In this document: positions 25,103 through 33,368 of the stretch, piece after piece
How the letters are laid out: every line of letters begins with the position of its first letter
Position numbering within the stretch: the stretch's first letter is position 1
Origin: Rhodanobacteraceae bacterium
GTDB lineage: Bacteria > Pseudomonadota > Gammaproteobacteria > Xanthomonadales > Rhodanobacteraceae
NCBI GenBank assembly: GCA_003142815.1
Contig: PLNP01000015.1
Location: 93,294 to 157,293 of the forward strand
Direction: 5' to 3'
Length of the DNA stretch: 64,000 bases
Notes under the pieces: generated by a model
The model's database searches: none
What the model was told of the DNA's origin: nothing
Seen by the model: only the letters and a program-made list of their open reading frames with translations
Position numbers and translations under genes: made by a program

Positions 25103-26752
25103 TTAACGTACTGCTTCATGGGATCCGGCAATGCATTGCGCGGATGAATCGCGACAAGCTGATGCTTGCCAGATGTTGAGCCATACACCGCGAAAGCGCT
25201 GTGCATACATGGAGCCCTGAGCACGCTTCGACGGAAACGTGACGATCAATCCGGTAGGATGCATCTTCGTCCATTGCATCAGCATCTGGTCGTCACTCAG
25301 CCGCTCGATTGGTTGTGTTAGCCGGCCCAGAAAATGGAAGTCGTCACCGTCGAGATTGAGGCTCGCAATAGGCCGTCCCTGCGCCTCGGCATGCCCAAGT
25401 AAAGCGGCAGCTGGTTCAGGGTTGAATGCGGGCCATACGGTCATCCCGAACAGGGTGCTTGCAGCGACCGTGCCGACCAGACCAGCAAACGCAATGCGAT
25501 ACAGCTCTCCCCGACCTGGCACCACTAGTAGCAACCCCAGTAGCAGATAGATCACACCGAAGGGAACACCTTGCGTCGCGAAAGCTACGAACCAGTGGCT
25601 GCTTACCTTTCCGCTATTGACAAGCCACGGGAGTGCAATCAACGCACTGGCCAAACCGAAGCTGGTCAGCGCCAACGGCCAAGGACCTAGCCATGCGCTT
25701 GTCGATAGGCGTCCACTGCGTTCAAACAAGTGCATGATGGCAAACGCCAAGAGCAGAGCGAACCCGGCATACTCAGGTAGTAGGTAATACGGTTGCTTCC
25801 CGCTGACGAGCGAAAGGCCCAAAAGAACAGGCGCGAGCCATGCAAACAGAAACCGCACGCCAGGTTCGAACGGTCGCGGCATTACGGCGATGGCTACCCA
25901 CAGGCGTGGCCATAACGTGAACGGAAATATCAATAATGGAAGCAGCGGCAGGTACCACCAGAACGGCTTAGCGTGGGCAAAAGCGTTTACAATGCGGCCG
26001 GTTTGATGGAACAGCAATTGATCGCGATAAGCGGATCCCCCCTCCCACATCGCTGGCACTACCCAAGCCGCAAGCATGGCACAGCCCGCCAGCAAAGCGA
26101 GCGTTCCGCGCAGGTACCACCGGCGCCGCTGGCGTCGCGCCCAGTCGCTCCATAACGGCCCCATGAGCCACGGGAGAGCCACATGCAGCAACATCACCGG
26201 CCCCTTGGTTAGCAAGCCAAGCCCTACGGCCAACGCAAACCAGATAAACCGTGGTGTATCGCGACGAGGCCCGGGCAACAGCGCAAGCAAAGCGGCCAGC
26301 ACAAAGGTTGCCAACAACACTTCATACATGATTTGCATACTGAACAAGAAGCCATAGCTGAACGCCATCAGTAGCCACGGCACGGCTCGTACCGTCTGAG
26401 GGCGATCCGGAAACACGCGCTGCGCCAGCACTAGAGCAAGTACCAGTTGTGAGGCGCCAATCAACACGGCGAGCAAGCGCGGCCAGATGTCACCGACACC
26501 ACCCACGGCCCAACCAAGATGTATCAGCCAGAACAATAGCGGTGATTTTTCGCTATAGGGTGCACCGTTGAGATAGGGAACCAGAAAGCTGTGCCGGTGC
26601 CACATTTCCCACGCGACCGATAAAGTGCGGGTAGAAAATATCGGCATTGGACCGTGCTGGAAGATCGTCAGCGACGCAGCCAGCAACCACATCGGCAACC
26701 AAGGCCATAATGTCAACGGAGTGCTCTTGGCGTACGAATGGAGGTGTGTCAT
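25103..26752 (-). CDS. ArnT-like glycosyltransferase (GT83/PMT fold), copy A
   Basis: 549-residue polytopic membrane protein with about 11-12 hydrophobic segments. It has the ArnT/PMT N-terminal layout, with an acidic-aromatic loop around GAPYSEKSPLLFWLIHLGW and a second conserved loop LGLLTKGPVMLLHV. Such enzymes use polyprenyl-phosphate sugars to modify lipid A or glycans in the inner membrane. The first-loop DEGRY motif of copy B is not seen here (SVAWEMW instead), so the substrate may differ. Composition is less GC-rich than flanking core genes. Confidence 0.75.
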   Translation of the reverse strand: MTHLHSYAKSTPLTLWPWLPMWLLAASLTIFQHGPMPIFSTRTLSVAWEMWHRHSFLVPYLNGAPYSEKSPLLFWLIHLGWAVGGVGDIWPRLLAVLIGASQLVLALVLAQRVFPDRPQTVRAVPWLLMAFSYGFLFSMQIMYEVLLATFVLAALLALLPGPRRDTPRFIWFALAVGLGLLTKGPVMLLHVALPWLMGPLWSDWARRQRRRWYLRGTLALLAGCAMLAAWVVPAMWEGGSAYRDQLLFHQTGRIVNAFAHAKPFWWYLPLLPLLIFPFTLWPRLWVAIAVMPRPFEPGVRFLFAWLAPVLLGLSLVSGKQPYYLLPEYAGFALLLAFAIMHLFERSGRLSTSAWLGPWPLALTSFGLASALIALPWLVNSGKVSSHWFVAFATQGVPFGVIYLLLGLLLVVPGRGELYRIAFAGLVGTVAASTLFGMTVWPAFNPEPAAALLGHAEAQGRPIASLNLDGDDFHFLGRLTQPIERLSDDQMLMQWTKMHPTGLIVTFPSKRAQGSMYAQRFRGVWLNIWQASACRDSSAQCIAGSHEAVR

Positions 26753-26870
26753 TAGCTTTTCATTTGAAAGGTGCCCGCTGCGCCGATGGCATCAGGGATC
26801 ATCCACAATTTAGTGTTCGTCGTGGTCGCTCAGCGAAACATGCTGCAGTGCCGCATAAACGCCAACTTCA

Positions 26871-27125
26871 TTATCTCGGTCGGTCCTTAATGAACGGGCT
26901 GATCAACACCGCATGGCCGAGCCGATGATTGGGCCGGTATATGAGAATGCGATGGATGCCGCGTGCGGGCAATGTGCTAGGCGTGCACAGCGAGTTCTCG
27001 ACTGACCGGAACAGCCGACGGAAGAACCCAGTCCACCACTCCATGCCGAAGATCGCGTGCCGACGGGACAGGCCTTGATGTTTTTCGGCCAGTATGGAAA
27101 CAGTAGTCATCGTCATCTGCTTCAA
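26871..27125 (-). pseudogene. Truncated glycosyltransferase family 9 (heptosyltransferase-like) N-terminus
   Basis: 84-residue frame overlapping the end of the upstream ArnT-like gene by 4 nt. It carries ILIYRPNHRLGHAVLISPFI, the opening strand and glycine loop of GT9 heptosyltransferase-like enzymes, and then stops. The ~120 nt before the next gene is too short to hold the missing ~250 residues and shows no continuation. It is likely the stump left by a deletion between two ArnT genes. Confidence 0.5.
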
Positions 27126-28840
27126 TGTGTCAACGACATCTGAGTGCGCGTATTGCGAGCGATCACGACATATTTGCCTTCGCGCCCCAGTTCGCTGAAC
27201 GGCAGCCCGGTGGCTTGGAGCTGCGCAAGGCTGACGAGCGGCATCACTGCGATCTCATCGTTGCCGGCACGCCAGCGTTGGGCAAACTGGCCAAGTTCCG
27301 CGATGTAGCCTTCTGGCCGAGAGGCGACTCCTGGCATGATGTCATCGGGTGTGTCCGCCGCCACGGTAACGAGGCGTTGTAGATAGAACGGCAAGCCACG
27401 CAGAGACATGCTCACTGTGAATACTTTGGTATGCGGCCCCATCTCCAGTTTGATGATTCGAGCGACACTAGCGGCCGAGAGATTGAGGGCGAGCGGTTGC
27501 AATGACATGAGCAATATCTGCCAGCCACACAGGGCAGCCAACGCAAGCAGATGGATCGCCCAACTGCGTCCGAGACCATCGCCCTGGCTGCGCAATAAAA
27601 CTAGCCGCCCAGCGAAGGCGGCCAGCGCGACTAGAGCGCAGGCGATTGACAGCCCCGTCATAGTGTAATGAAACGGGTCCGCTGACACGCTCGCGTGTTC
27701 CCCGATGGGCACCAGCTGAGCAAGGAGTGCACCTGACAGACCCATCAGTGCGATAGCACCAAGGCGACGGGTCAAAGCCGCCGCCGGTAGGATCACTGCG
27801 GCACGTGCGAGCAGCAATGCCAGCGCAGGGAACAGCGGCAGGATATAAAACGGTAGCTTGGAATGGGATAACGAGAAGAATACCAATATCACGGCAACCC
27901 AGACCCACAAAAACTGTTGGGCTGATATGTCTTCATGGGCGGCTCGCCAGCCGCTCATGCTAATGGGAAGCAGTACCGTCCATGGAAAGATGCCGAGAAC
28001 CACGATGACCGGAAAGAACCAGATCGGCTGTTGGCGATCATCGACCGAAGAAAGAAAACGCGTGAAATGCTCACGGATGAAGAAGTAATCGAAGAAGCCT
28101 GGGTGCATGTAGCTCATCGCGATGAACCACGGTGCGCAGATCAGCGCCACCAGCAAGGTACCCAGTGGCAGGGACAAGCGTCCGAGCATGCTCCATGCAC
28201 GTCGCCACAGCATGTACACGGCCAGGACCAACCCGGGCAGCACCAACCCGATCAGACCTTTCGACAGCACTGCCAATCCAAGCGCGGTCCACATCAGCGC
28301 ATTCAACCGGCCACGGGTGGGTTGTGCCGACGGGTCGAACTGCGCTACGAGAAAGCAGGCCATGCCCACCGTAAGAAAGGCGGTCACGCCCATATCCAGT
28401 GTATTGATATGGGCCGAGGCGGCGTACAACAGTGTGCTGCCGAGTATCGCGGCCGCGAAGCCGCCAGCCTGGCGACCAAACAACCGCGTTCCGGCCCAGC
28501 CGATCGCCATCATGGCAAGCAATCCCGTGAGGGCACACCACAAACGCGCTGTCCACTCGTGTACACCGAACACCGAATACGCCGCTGCACTGCCCCAGTA
28601 GTGCAGTGCGGGCTTGTCGAAGAAATTGAAGCCGTCAAGACGCGGCGTTAACCAATCACCGCTTGCCGCCATTTCGCGTGCGACTTCGGCATAGCGACCC
28701 TCGTCAGGCTCTCCCAACGAGCGGCCGTCCAGCCCGTAGAACCACGCCATCGTCCATGCGAGCGAGAGCACTACGCCCAACCAATCTAGGCGCAAGCGCG
28801 CTCTGCCAGCGCTATCGGTGCGCGGCGGAGAATCGTTCAT
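27122..28840 (-). CDS. ArnT-like glycosyltransferase (GT83/PMT fold), copy B
   Basis: 572-residue polytopic membrane protein. The first periplasmic loop holds the classic ArnT/PMT acidic motif (GEPDEGRYAEVAREM) followed by DGFNFFDKPALHYW. AVLSKGLIGLVLPG and FFSLSHSKLPFYILPLFPAL are also typical. Predicted role is transfer of a sugar from a polyprenyl carrier to a periplasmic acceptor such as lipid A. It is the first gene of a three-gene minus-strand unit with the GT9 stump and copy A. Confidence 0.85.
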   Translation of the reverse strand: MNDSPPRTDSAGRARLRLDWLGVVLSLAWTMAWFYGLDGRSLGEPDEGRYAEVAREMAASGDWLTPRLDGFNFFDKPALHYWGSAAAYSVFGVHEWTARLWCALTGLLAMMAIGWAGTRLFGRQAGGFAAAILGSTLLYAASAHINTLDMGVTAFLTVGMACFLVAQFDPSAQPTRGRLNALMWTALGLAVLSKGLIGLVLPGLVLAVYMLWRRAWSMLGRLSLPLGTLLVALICAPWFIAMSYMHPGFFDYFFIREHFTRFLSSVDDRQQPIWFFPVIVVLGIFPWTVLLPISMSGWRAAHEDISAQQFLWVWVAVILVFFSLSHSKLPFYILPLFPALALLLARAAVILPAAALTRRLGAIALMGLSGALLAQLVPIGEHASVSADPFHYTMTGLSIACALVALAAFAGRLVLLRSQGDGLGRSWAIHLLALAALCGWQILLMSLQPLALNLSAASVARIIKLEMGPHTKVFTVSMSLRGLPFYLQRLVTVAADTPDDIMPGVASRPEGYIAELGQFAQRWRAGNDEIAVMPLVSLAQLQATGLPFSELGREGKYVVIARNTRTQMSLTH

Positions 28841-29041
28841 CGTGATTCTTCAATCGTTAGGTAGCGATGTGCCGGTATCAAATTAGGGACCTAGTAGGGA
28901 CCTCGCGCATGCATGACGAAGGCCGAGCGCGGCGGATGCGCATAAGTGTCAGGTCCCTGATGATTGCATAGCCCCCAGGAGTTATGCTCTGTTCCACGCC
29001 AGGAAAGCCTTGGGCGAGCTGCTTCAACATCAGGATCGTGC

Positions 29042-30016
29042 ATGAATCTCAATCTTCACGCCAATGCCACCACCACGCCCAAGACGCGCGCGTATATCCA
29101 GCAATCGTCGGCGGAGCGAACGCGCGCTCGCGCGCGAACTGGGTGTGACGGTTGACACCGTCCGGCGCTGGCGCAAGCGGACCGAGGTGCAGGATGCCTC
29201 GCACACGCCGCATCGCCTGCAGACCACGCTGACGCCGATGCAAGAAGCGGTCGCCGTGGAAATACGACGCACGCTGTTGCTGCCGCTGGATGATTTGCTG
29301 GTGGTCGTGCGCGAGTTCCTCAACCCGATGATCTCGCGGTCGGGCCTGGATCGCTGCCTGCGCCGCCATGGCGTGGCCCATCTTCGCGACCTGATACCCG
29401 AGGCCGAAGACGAGCGGGCGGCGAAGAAGACCTTCAAGGACTATGTCCCGGGCTTCATCCACATCGACATCAAGTACCTGCCGCAGATGCCGGACGAAAA
29501 GGCCCGCCGTTACCTGTTCGTGGCGATCGACCGCACCACTCGCTGCGTGTATCTGCGACTCTACGCCGATCAAAGCGCAGTCAGCAGCACCGACTTCCTG
29601 CGCCACTTGCGCGCCACAGCGCCCATGAAGATCGTGAAGGTTCTGACCGACAATCAAGGATCCCCGCCGGGGGACGGCAGCCAGTTCACCGACCGTTTCA
29701 CCGGCAAGCGCAAGACACCCTCCGCTGAGCACGCCTTCGATCGCGAGTGCATGCTGCTGGGGATCGAGCATCGCCTGATTCCTTCGCGGCATCCACAGAC
29801 CCATGGCATGGTCGAGCGATTCAACGGACGCATCAGCGACGTTCTCGCCACCACCGCTTCGTCAGCGGCGAGCAATTGGCCACCACCATCAAGCGCTACG
29901 CCGTGCTCTACAATCAACACATTCCTCAAAAGGCACTCGGTCATCGCACGCCACTCGACACCCTGCGAGACTGGCAAACAAAGCAGCCGGAATTATTCGT
30001 TAGAAACGTTCGCAAA
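29042..30016 (+). pseudogene. IS481-family transposase, frameshifted
   Basis: The reading starts MNLNLHANATTTPKTRAY, shifts frame near 29115 into RALARELGVTVDTVRRWRKR (helix-turn-helix), and runs through the DDE domain: IDIKYLPQMPDEKARRYLFV, the LTDN..GSQFTDRF aspartate block and RHPQTHGMVERFNGRISDVL. A second shift near 29855 moves to the frame carrying SGEQLATTIKRYAVLYNQHI. Six or seven extra residues (QGSPPGD) sit in the second Asp motif. The element is dead. The preceding 28841-29041 gap contains AGGGACCT repeats but no gene. Confidence 0.85.
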
Positions 30017-30025
30017 CTTCCGGGA

Positions 30026-30179
30026 TCACGCCTCGCCACTCTGCCGCAGCAGATACGCCAGCGTGTCGATGCTGTCGGTCATGCGGTCCAGCGCTTCGGT
30101 GATGGCCGCGGCGACGCCGCGGGTGTCGTCGCCGGTGGCGGCGTCGAGCTGCGCGGCGAGTGCGCGTTCCTCCTCGCGC
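30026..30179 (-). pseudogene. Stray 154-nt copy of the FUSC transporter 3' end
   Basis: Read on the minus strand, this segment matches 7343-7496 with five differences in 154 nt (about 97%), including the TGA stop. It begins right after the IS481 transposase C-terminus and ends at a MocA-like remnant. It cannot be a gene. It is a displaced or recombined fragment. Confidence 0.9.
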
Positions 30180-30181
30180 GT

Positions 30182-30348
30182 ACTTCAACGATCTCGCAAG
30201 TCTCCAAGGCCCACGGGGCGCGCGGACCTTGCTGGAATGCAATGCTGCCCAAGTGAATGCGCTATCCATGACGGTGGCCGCCATCGATATCGACACACCA
30301 GAGGACTATGCCCGGCTGATCGGCTCTCCTGTTGGAGCGCCTCCATGA
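30182..30348 (+). pseudogene. MocA/MobA-like nucleotidyltransferase C-terminal remnant
   Basis: Reads YFNDLASLQGPRGARTLLEC and then AIDIDTPEDYARLIGS before a stop. This is the C-terminal end of molybdenum-cofactor cytidylyl/guanylyltransferase-like proteins, with GDxGAR-like and DIDTPEDY motifs. The N-terminal nucleotide-binding half is missing. It is relevant because an intact molybdenum oxidoreductase lies 2-6 kb away and such enzymes usually travel with a MocA-type maturation factor. Confidence 0.65.
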
Positions 30349-30704
30349 GATGGATCGCGATCGTCAGCGCGCAGACAGCAAGACGTGAAATCGGAACTGC
30401 ATCTTGCAAGGACGCCCGCTACATACCACCACACCGTCGGCCGAACCGCCCCAGAAGCTGCCTACGCCACCGCGACACCTGGTGCTTGGCCGGAGGCTTC
30501 GACAACGTCGAAAACGAGCTGCGGTCGATGCTGCAAAGAGAGCGGCCAGTTTGGGCGCGGACTATCGTGCGGCATGACGCATCAGGGGACAGGGTGGGGG
30601 GGTGTGCCCCATTGTTTGGTTGAATCCGCCACCCTAGGAAAACTCGGGGCATCTCCCTTGACGCGAAACGCCCCCAATGCAGACCGGGTCAAGGAGCCAC
30701 GTCG
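30349..30704. other. Gap without a supported gene
   Basis: One open frame (30345-30623) has no recognisable motif and an Arg/Pro-rich composition typical of non-coding GC-rich DNA. This is probably scrambled remnant sequence between the MocA fragment and the flavin reductase. Confidence 0.5.
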
Positions 30705-31238
30705 ATGATGAAAGAATTGCCTTTGTCGAAAGTCTACCGATTACTCGAACCGGGCCCGGTGGTCTTGCTGACGACCGCCCACAAGGGCCGCGCCAACGTC
30801 ATGACGATGTCCTGGCATATGATGGTCGAGTTTGAACCGCCGCTGGTTGCCTGTGTCGTCAGCAGCGCCGGTTACAGTTTTGCCGCATTGCGGGCGACGA
30901 AAGAGTGCGTGATCGCCGTTCCGGAGCTGAAGCTGGCATCCAAAGTCGTGAAGGTTGGTAACTGCTCGGGGCGCGACGTGGAGAAGTTCGGGAAATTCGG
31001 TCTGACGCCGGTGCCAGCCAAGCGCGTGGCGCCGCCTCTGGTAGCCGAGTGTTTCGCCAATCTCGAATGCAAGGTGGTCAATACCCGTCTCGTGAACGAG
31101 TACAACCTCTTCATCCTTGAAGTGCTCAAGGCCTGGACCGACCCGGCGCAAGAGAATCCCAAGACCATCCACCATCACGGATATGGCACGTTCGCGGTGG
31201 ATGGCAAGATGATCAAGCTGAAATCGATGATGCGGTAA
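30705..31238 (+). CDS. Flavin reductase-like (DIM6/NTAB-type) FMN-binding protein
   Basis: 177-residue split-barrel flavoprotein. GPVVLLTTAHKGRANVMTMS near the N-terminus and PPLVACVVSSAGYSFAALRA match the flavin reductase domain family that binds FMN and reduces flavin with NAD(P)H or acts as an oxidoreductase. The HHHGYGTFAVDG C-terminus is also seen in this group. The start codon is doubled (ATGATG). It stands alone on the plus strand in the island, among other flavin-related fragments. Confidence 0.8.
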   Translation: MMKELPLSKVYRLLEPGPVVLLTTAHKGRANVMTMSWHMMVEFEPPLVACVVSSAGYSFAALRATKECVIAVPELKLASKVVKVGNCSGRDVEKFGKFGLTPVPAKRVAPPLVAECFANLECKVVNTRLVNEYNLFILEVLKAWTDPAQENPKTIHHHGYGTFAVDGKMIKLKSMMR

Positions 31239-31369
31239 TCGGCACAGATCAAGGGTGCTGAGCTTCGCATCCTCCTGAGTCCCGGCCTGCCGCTTCATCG
31301 ACGTTCACGATCTGCATACCGGTTACGGCGTGTGAATTCCCGGGCCTCACGGCGGACCCACAAGTTATC

Positions 31370-31560
31370 TACCAGGTGCGGCCTGCGGATAGCCGAGCGG
31401 GCAGGCGAAGGCGATCTTCAAGTCGCCGGGAATCTGCAAGATGCGGCGCAGATCGTCTTCCGCTTCTTTTCCGCTGGATGCGCTCAAGATTTACATGCCG
31501 ACGCCGCGCGCGCCTCGGCCATGAGCCACATGCCCTACATCACGCAGCCAAGGATCTCTG
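31370..31560 (-). pseudogene. Nitroreductase-family C-terminal fragment
   Basis: On the minus strand, DLRRILQIPGDLKIAFACPL and GYPQ can be read, preceded in another frame by LGCVMQGMWLMAEA. This is the C-terminal half of a nitroreductase-fold protein with a frame break between the two parts. The 31239-31369 stretch before it shows no gene. Confidence 0.6.
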
Positions 31561-31605
31561 GCAAGAGTAGCGCTCAGACGGCTGTTAGAGGGCGATCCTT
31601 TCTTA

Positions 31606-32280
31606 TTGTTGTTTCCTCGGATCGGCACTTACGCGGGGGTATCCTACTGTCTGCGCGAAGGTCACGAACTGCTGGTCCGGGAGCTGCAGGACTCGAGCGA
31701 GCTTCGGACAATCAACCGCTCCCCGAAAGACCGTAGCGAGCCCCTCCGAGGCGCAGAACAGATAGACGTTCTGGCCGATAAAGCCGGTATCGACCGAGGC
31801 ATAGAGGCGACGCTCCTCGGACGAGACATCCGTCATGCGTTCTCCATGGGCCACATAGACGAGGTTGAGCGGCGCGGTGGCGACGAAATCCTGAAACCCC
31901 GGTCTGCGCGCGGATATCGTCCTTCAAATGGGGCAGCAGCCTGTGGACTTTCGGCTCATAGAGCCAGACGCCGTCGGCCATCGCGACGTAGACGTCCATC
32001 ACCATGACATGACGCCAATAGGGGCGGTCCGGTCGCCGCTCGGGCGATTGATGCCGAAGGCCGCCCACAACAGATTGGACAGAACTGGCGCCGGAAGCGG
32101 CCGGTCCGAATTTTCGCGTATGGAATGCCTCAGTTTGAGCGCTGCAATCAATGGCTTGCCGCCCTCGCTGCGCGGCGGCGGCAAGCCGAGGGGCTTAAGC
32201 TCCTGCGCAATCGCGACAGTTGGAACTGCGGCAAGCGGCGCGCCGGCGAGAATTCCGGCATTAGCTTGGCGTCGCGTCAT
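31606..32280 (-). pseudogene. Secreted nitroreductase-family protein, frameshifted
   Basis: The minus-strand start at 32280 gives a Tat/Sec-like leader (MTRRQANAGILAGAPLAAV), then LRHSIRENSDRPLPAPVLSN and LLWAAFGINRPSG, typical of SagB/nitroreductase-type proteins. The frame shifts near 32040 to VMVMDVYVAMADGVWLYEPK and again near 31890 to VYVAHGERMTDVSSEERRLY and YASVDTGFIGQNVYLFCASE, ending near 31606. At least two frameshifts make it a pseudogene. It follows the FAD subunit gene by 48 nt. Confidence 0.75.
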
Positions 32281-32327
32281 CATCGTAGCTCCTTTGCTCA
32301 TGGTAGGTTTGAGGGTTGGCCTGCGGG

Positions 32328-33368
32328 TCATGGGCGGACCGCGGCTTTGAGGATTGCGCGCCGGACGAGAGTTTCAAACAGGGGCAATTTGTAAGCGTTC
32401 TTAGTAAGCGGCGTGGCGCCATGCAGGGCGGCGTTCGCCGCTTCCTTGGCCACGTTTTCGTCGATACGTCTGCCCGCAAGAGCGGCCTCGGCGGCTTTCG
32501 CTCGGTAGGGCACGGGCGCCGCCGCGCCGAGGACGATCACGGCGCGCTTGCAGCCTCCCTCCTGGTCGAGGTCGAGAACGACGGCCACATCGGCGAGCGG
32601 CCAGTCGAAGGAGTCCTTTTCGCCCTGCTTCAGATGCGCCATGCGCAGGCTCGCCGACAGCGGCGGCAAGAGGATTGCCGTCAGGATCTCTTGCGGCTCC
32701 AAGTCATTCTCCCGCTGGATATCCTTGTCCGGCGGCACGAAGAAATCCTCGAGCAAGACTCGGCGAACGGCGCCCTCGGCATTCGTAAGCTCGACGGTCG
32801 CGCCTATTGCCACCAGCGCGGTGGCGGCCGTTGAGGGGTGGACGATCGCGCAAGATCTATTGTCGAAAATCGCGTGGTATTGGTTCTCGCCCGAGATCGC
32901 GAAGCAGTGACCGCCGCCCTTTCTCAAGCAGTGATGTTCCGCCGCCCGGAAATACCAGCAACGCGGCCGCTGCAGCAGATTGCCTCCGAGGGTCGCGACA
33001 TTGCGGATCTGCGGGCTCGCCGAGTTGCGCACCGCATCGAACACGGCGGGGTAGCGCTGTTGCACAACGGGATGATCGCCGAGCTTGGCCAAGGTGACCA
33101 TCGATCCGATGCGCAAGCCGCCGCTATTCTCTTCGACGATGGCGTCGAGCCCCGGGATCTCCTTCAGGCTCACCACCGTCCCCGGCGCCAGCAGGTTTTC
33201 CTTCAGCAGATCGAGAAGATCGATGCCGCCGGCCTTTACGATGGATGTTGTGCCGCGGCCCGCGGCATCGGGGGAGGCCGTCATCGCGTCGGCGACGGTT
33301 GTCGATGCCGCCACAGCGGCCTCTGAAATCGTTCTTGCACTCGCCCAGGCGAAGTGGTTCATGGCCAT
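32328..33368 (-). CDS. paoB: Aldehyde oxidoreductase FAD-binding subunit (PaoB-like)
   Basis: 346-residue FAD subunit of the xanthine dehydrogenase/aldehyde oxidase family. IVKAGGIDLLDLLKENLLAP and SASPQIRNVATLGGNLLQ are FAD contacts. The following RPRCWYFR..C.KGGGHCFA..GENQYHAIF cysteine cluster is the extra iron-sulfur loop seen in PaoB-type subunits. It passes electrons from the 2Fe-2S subunit to FAD. Its start is at the stop of the molybdenum subunit gene, so the order is paoA-paoC-paoB rather than E. coli paoABC. Confidence 0.85.
   Translation of the reverse strand: MAMNHFAWASARTISEAAVAASTTVADAMTASPDAAGRGTTSIVKAGGIDLLDLLKENLLAPGTVVSLKEIPGLDAIVEENSGGLRIGSMVTLAKLGDHPVVQQRYPAVFDAVRNSASPQIRNVATLGGNLLQRPRCWYFRAAEHHCLRKGGGHCFAISGENQYHAIFDNRSCAIVHPSTAATALVAIGATVELTNAEGAVRRVLLEDFFVPPDKDIQRENDLEPQEILTAILLPPLSASLRMAHLKQGEKDSFDWPLADVAVVLDLDQEGGCKRAVIVLGAAAPVPYRAKAAEAALAGRRIDENVAKEAANAALHGATPLTKNAYKLPLFETLVRRAILKAAVRP

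Noticed and set aside
30345..30623. Open frame after the MocA remnant as a gene
   Set aside because: No motif and Arg/Pro-rich composition. It begins within remnant sequence. It does not resemble XdhC or another maturation factor.
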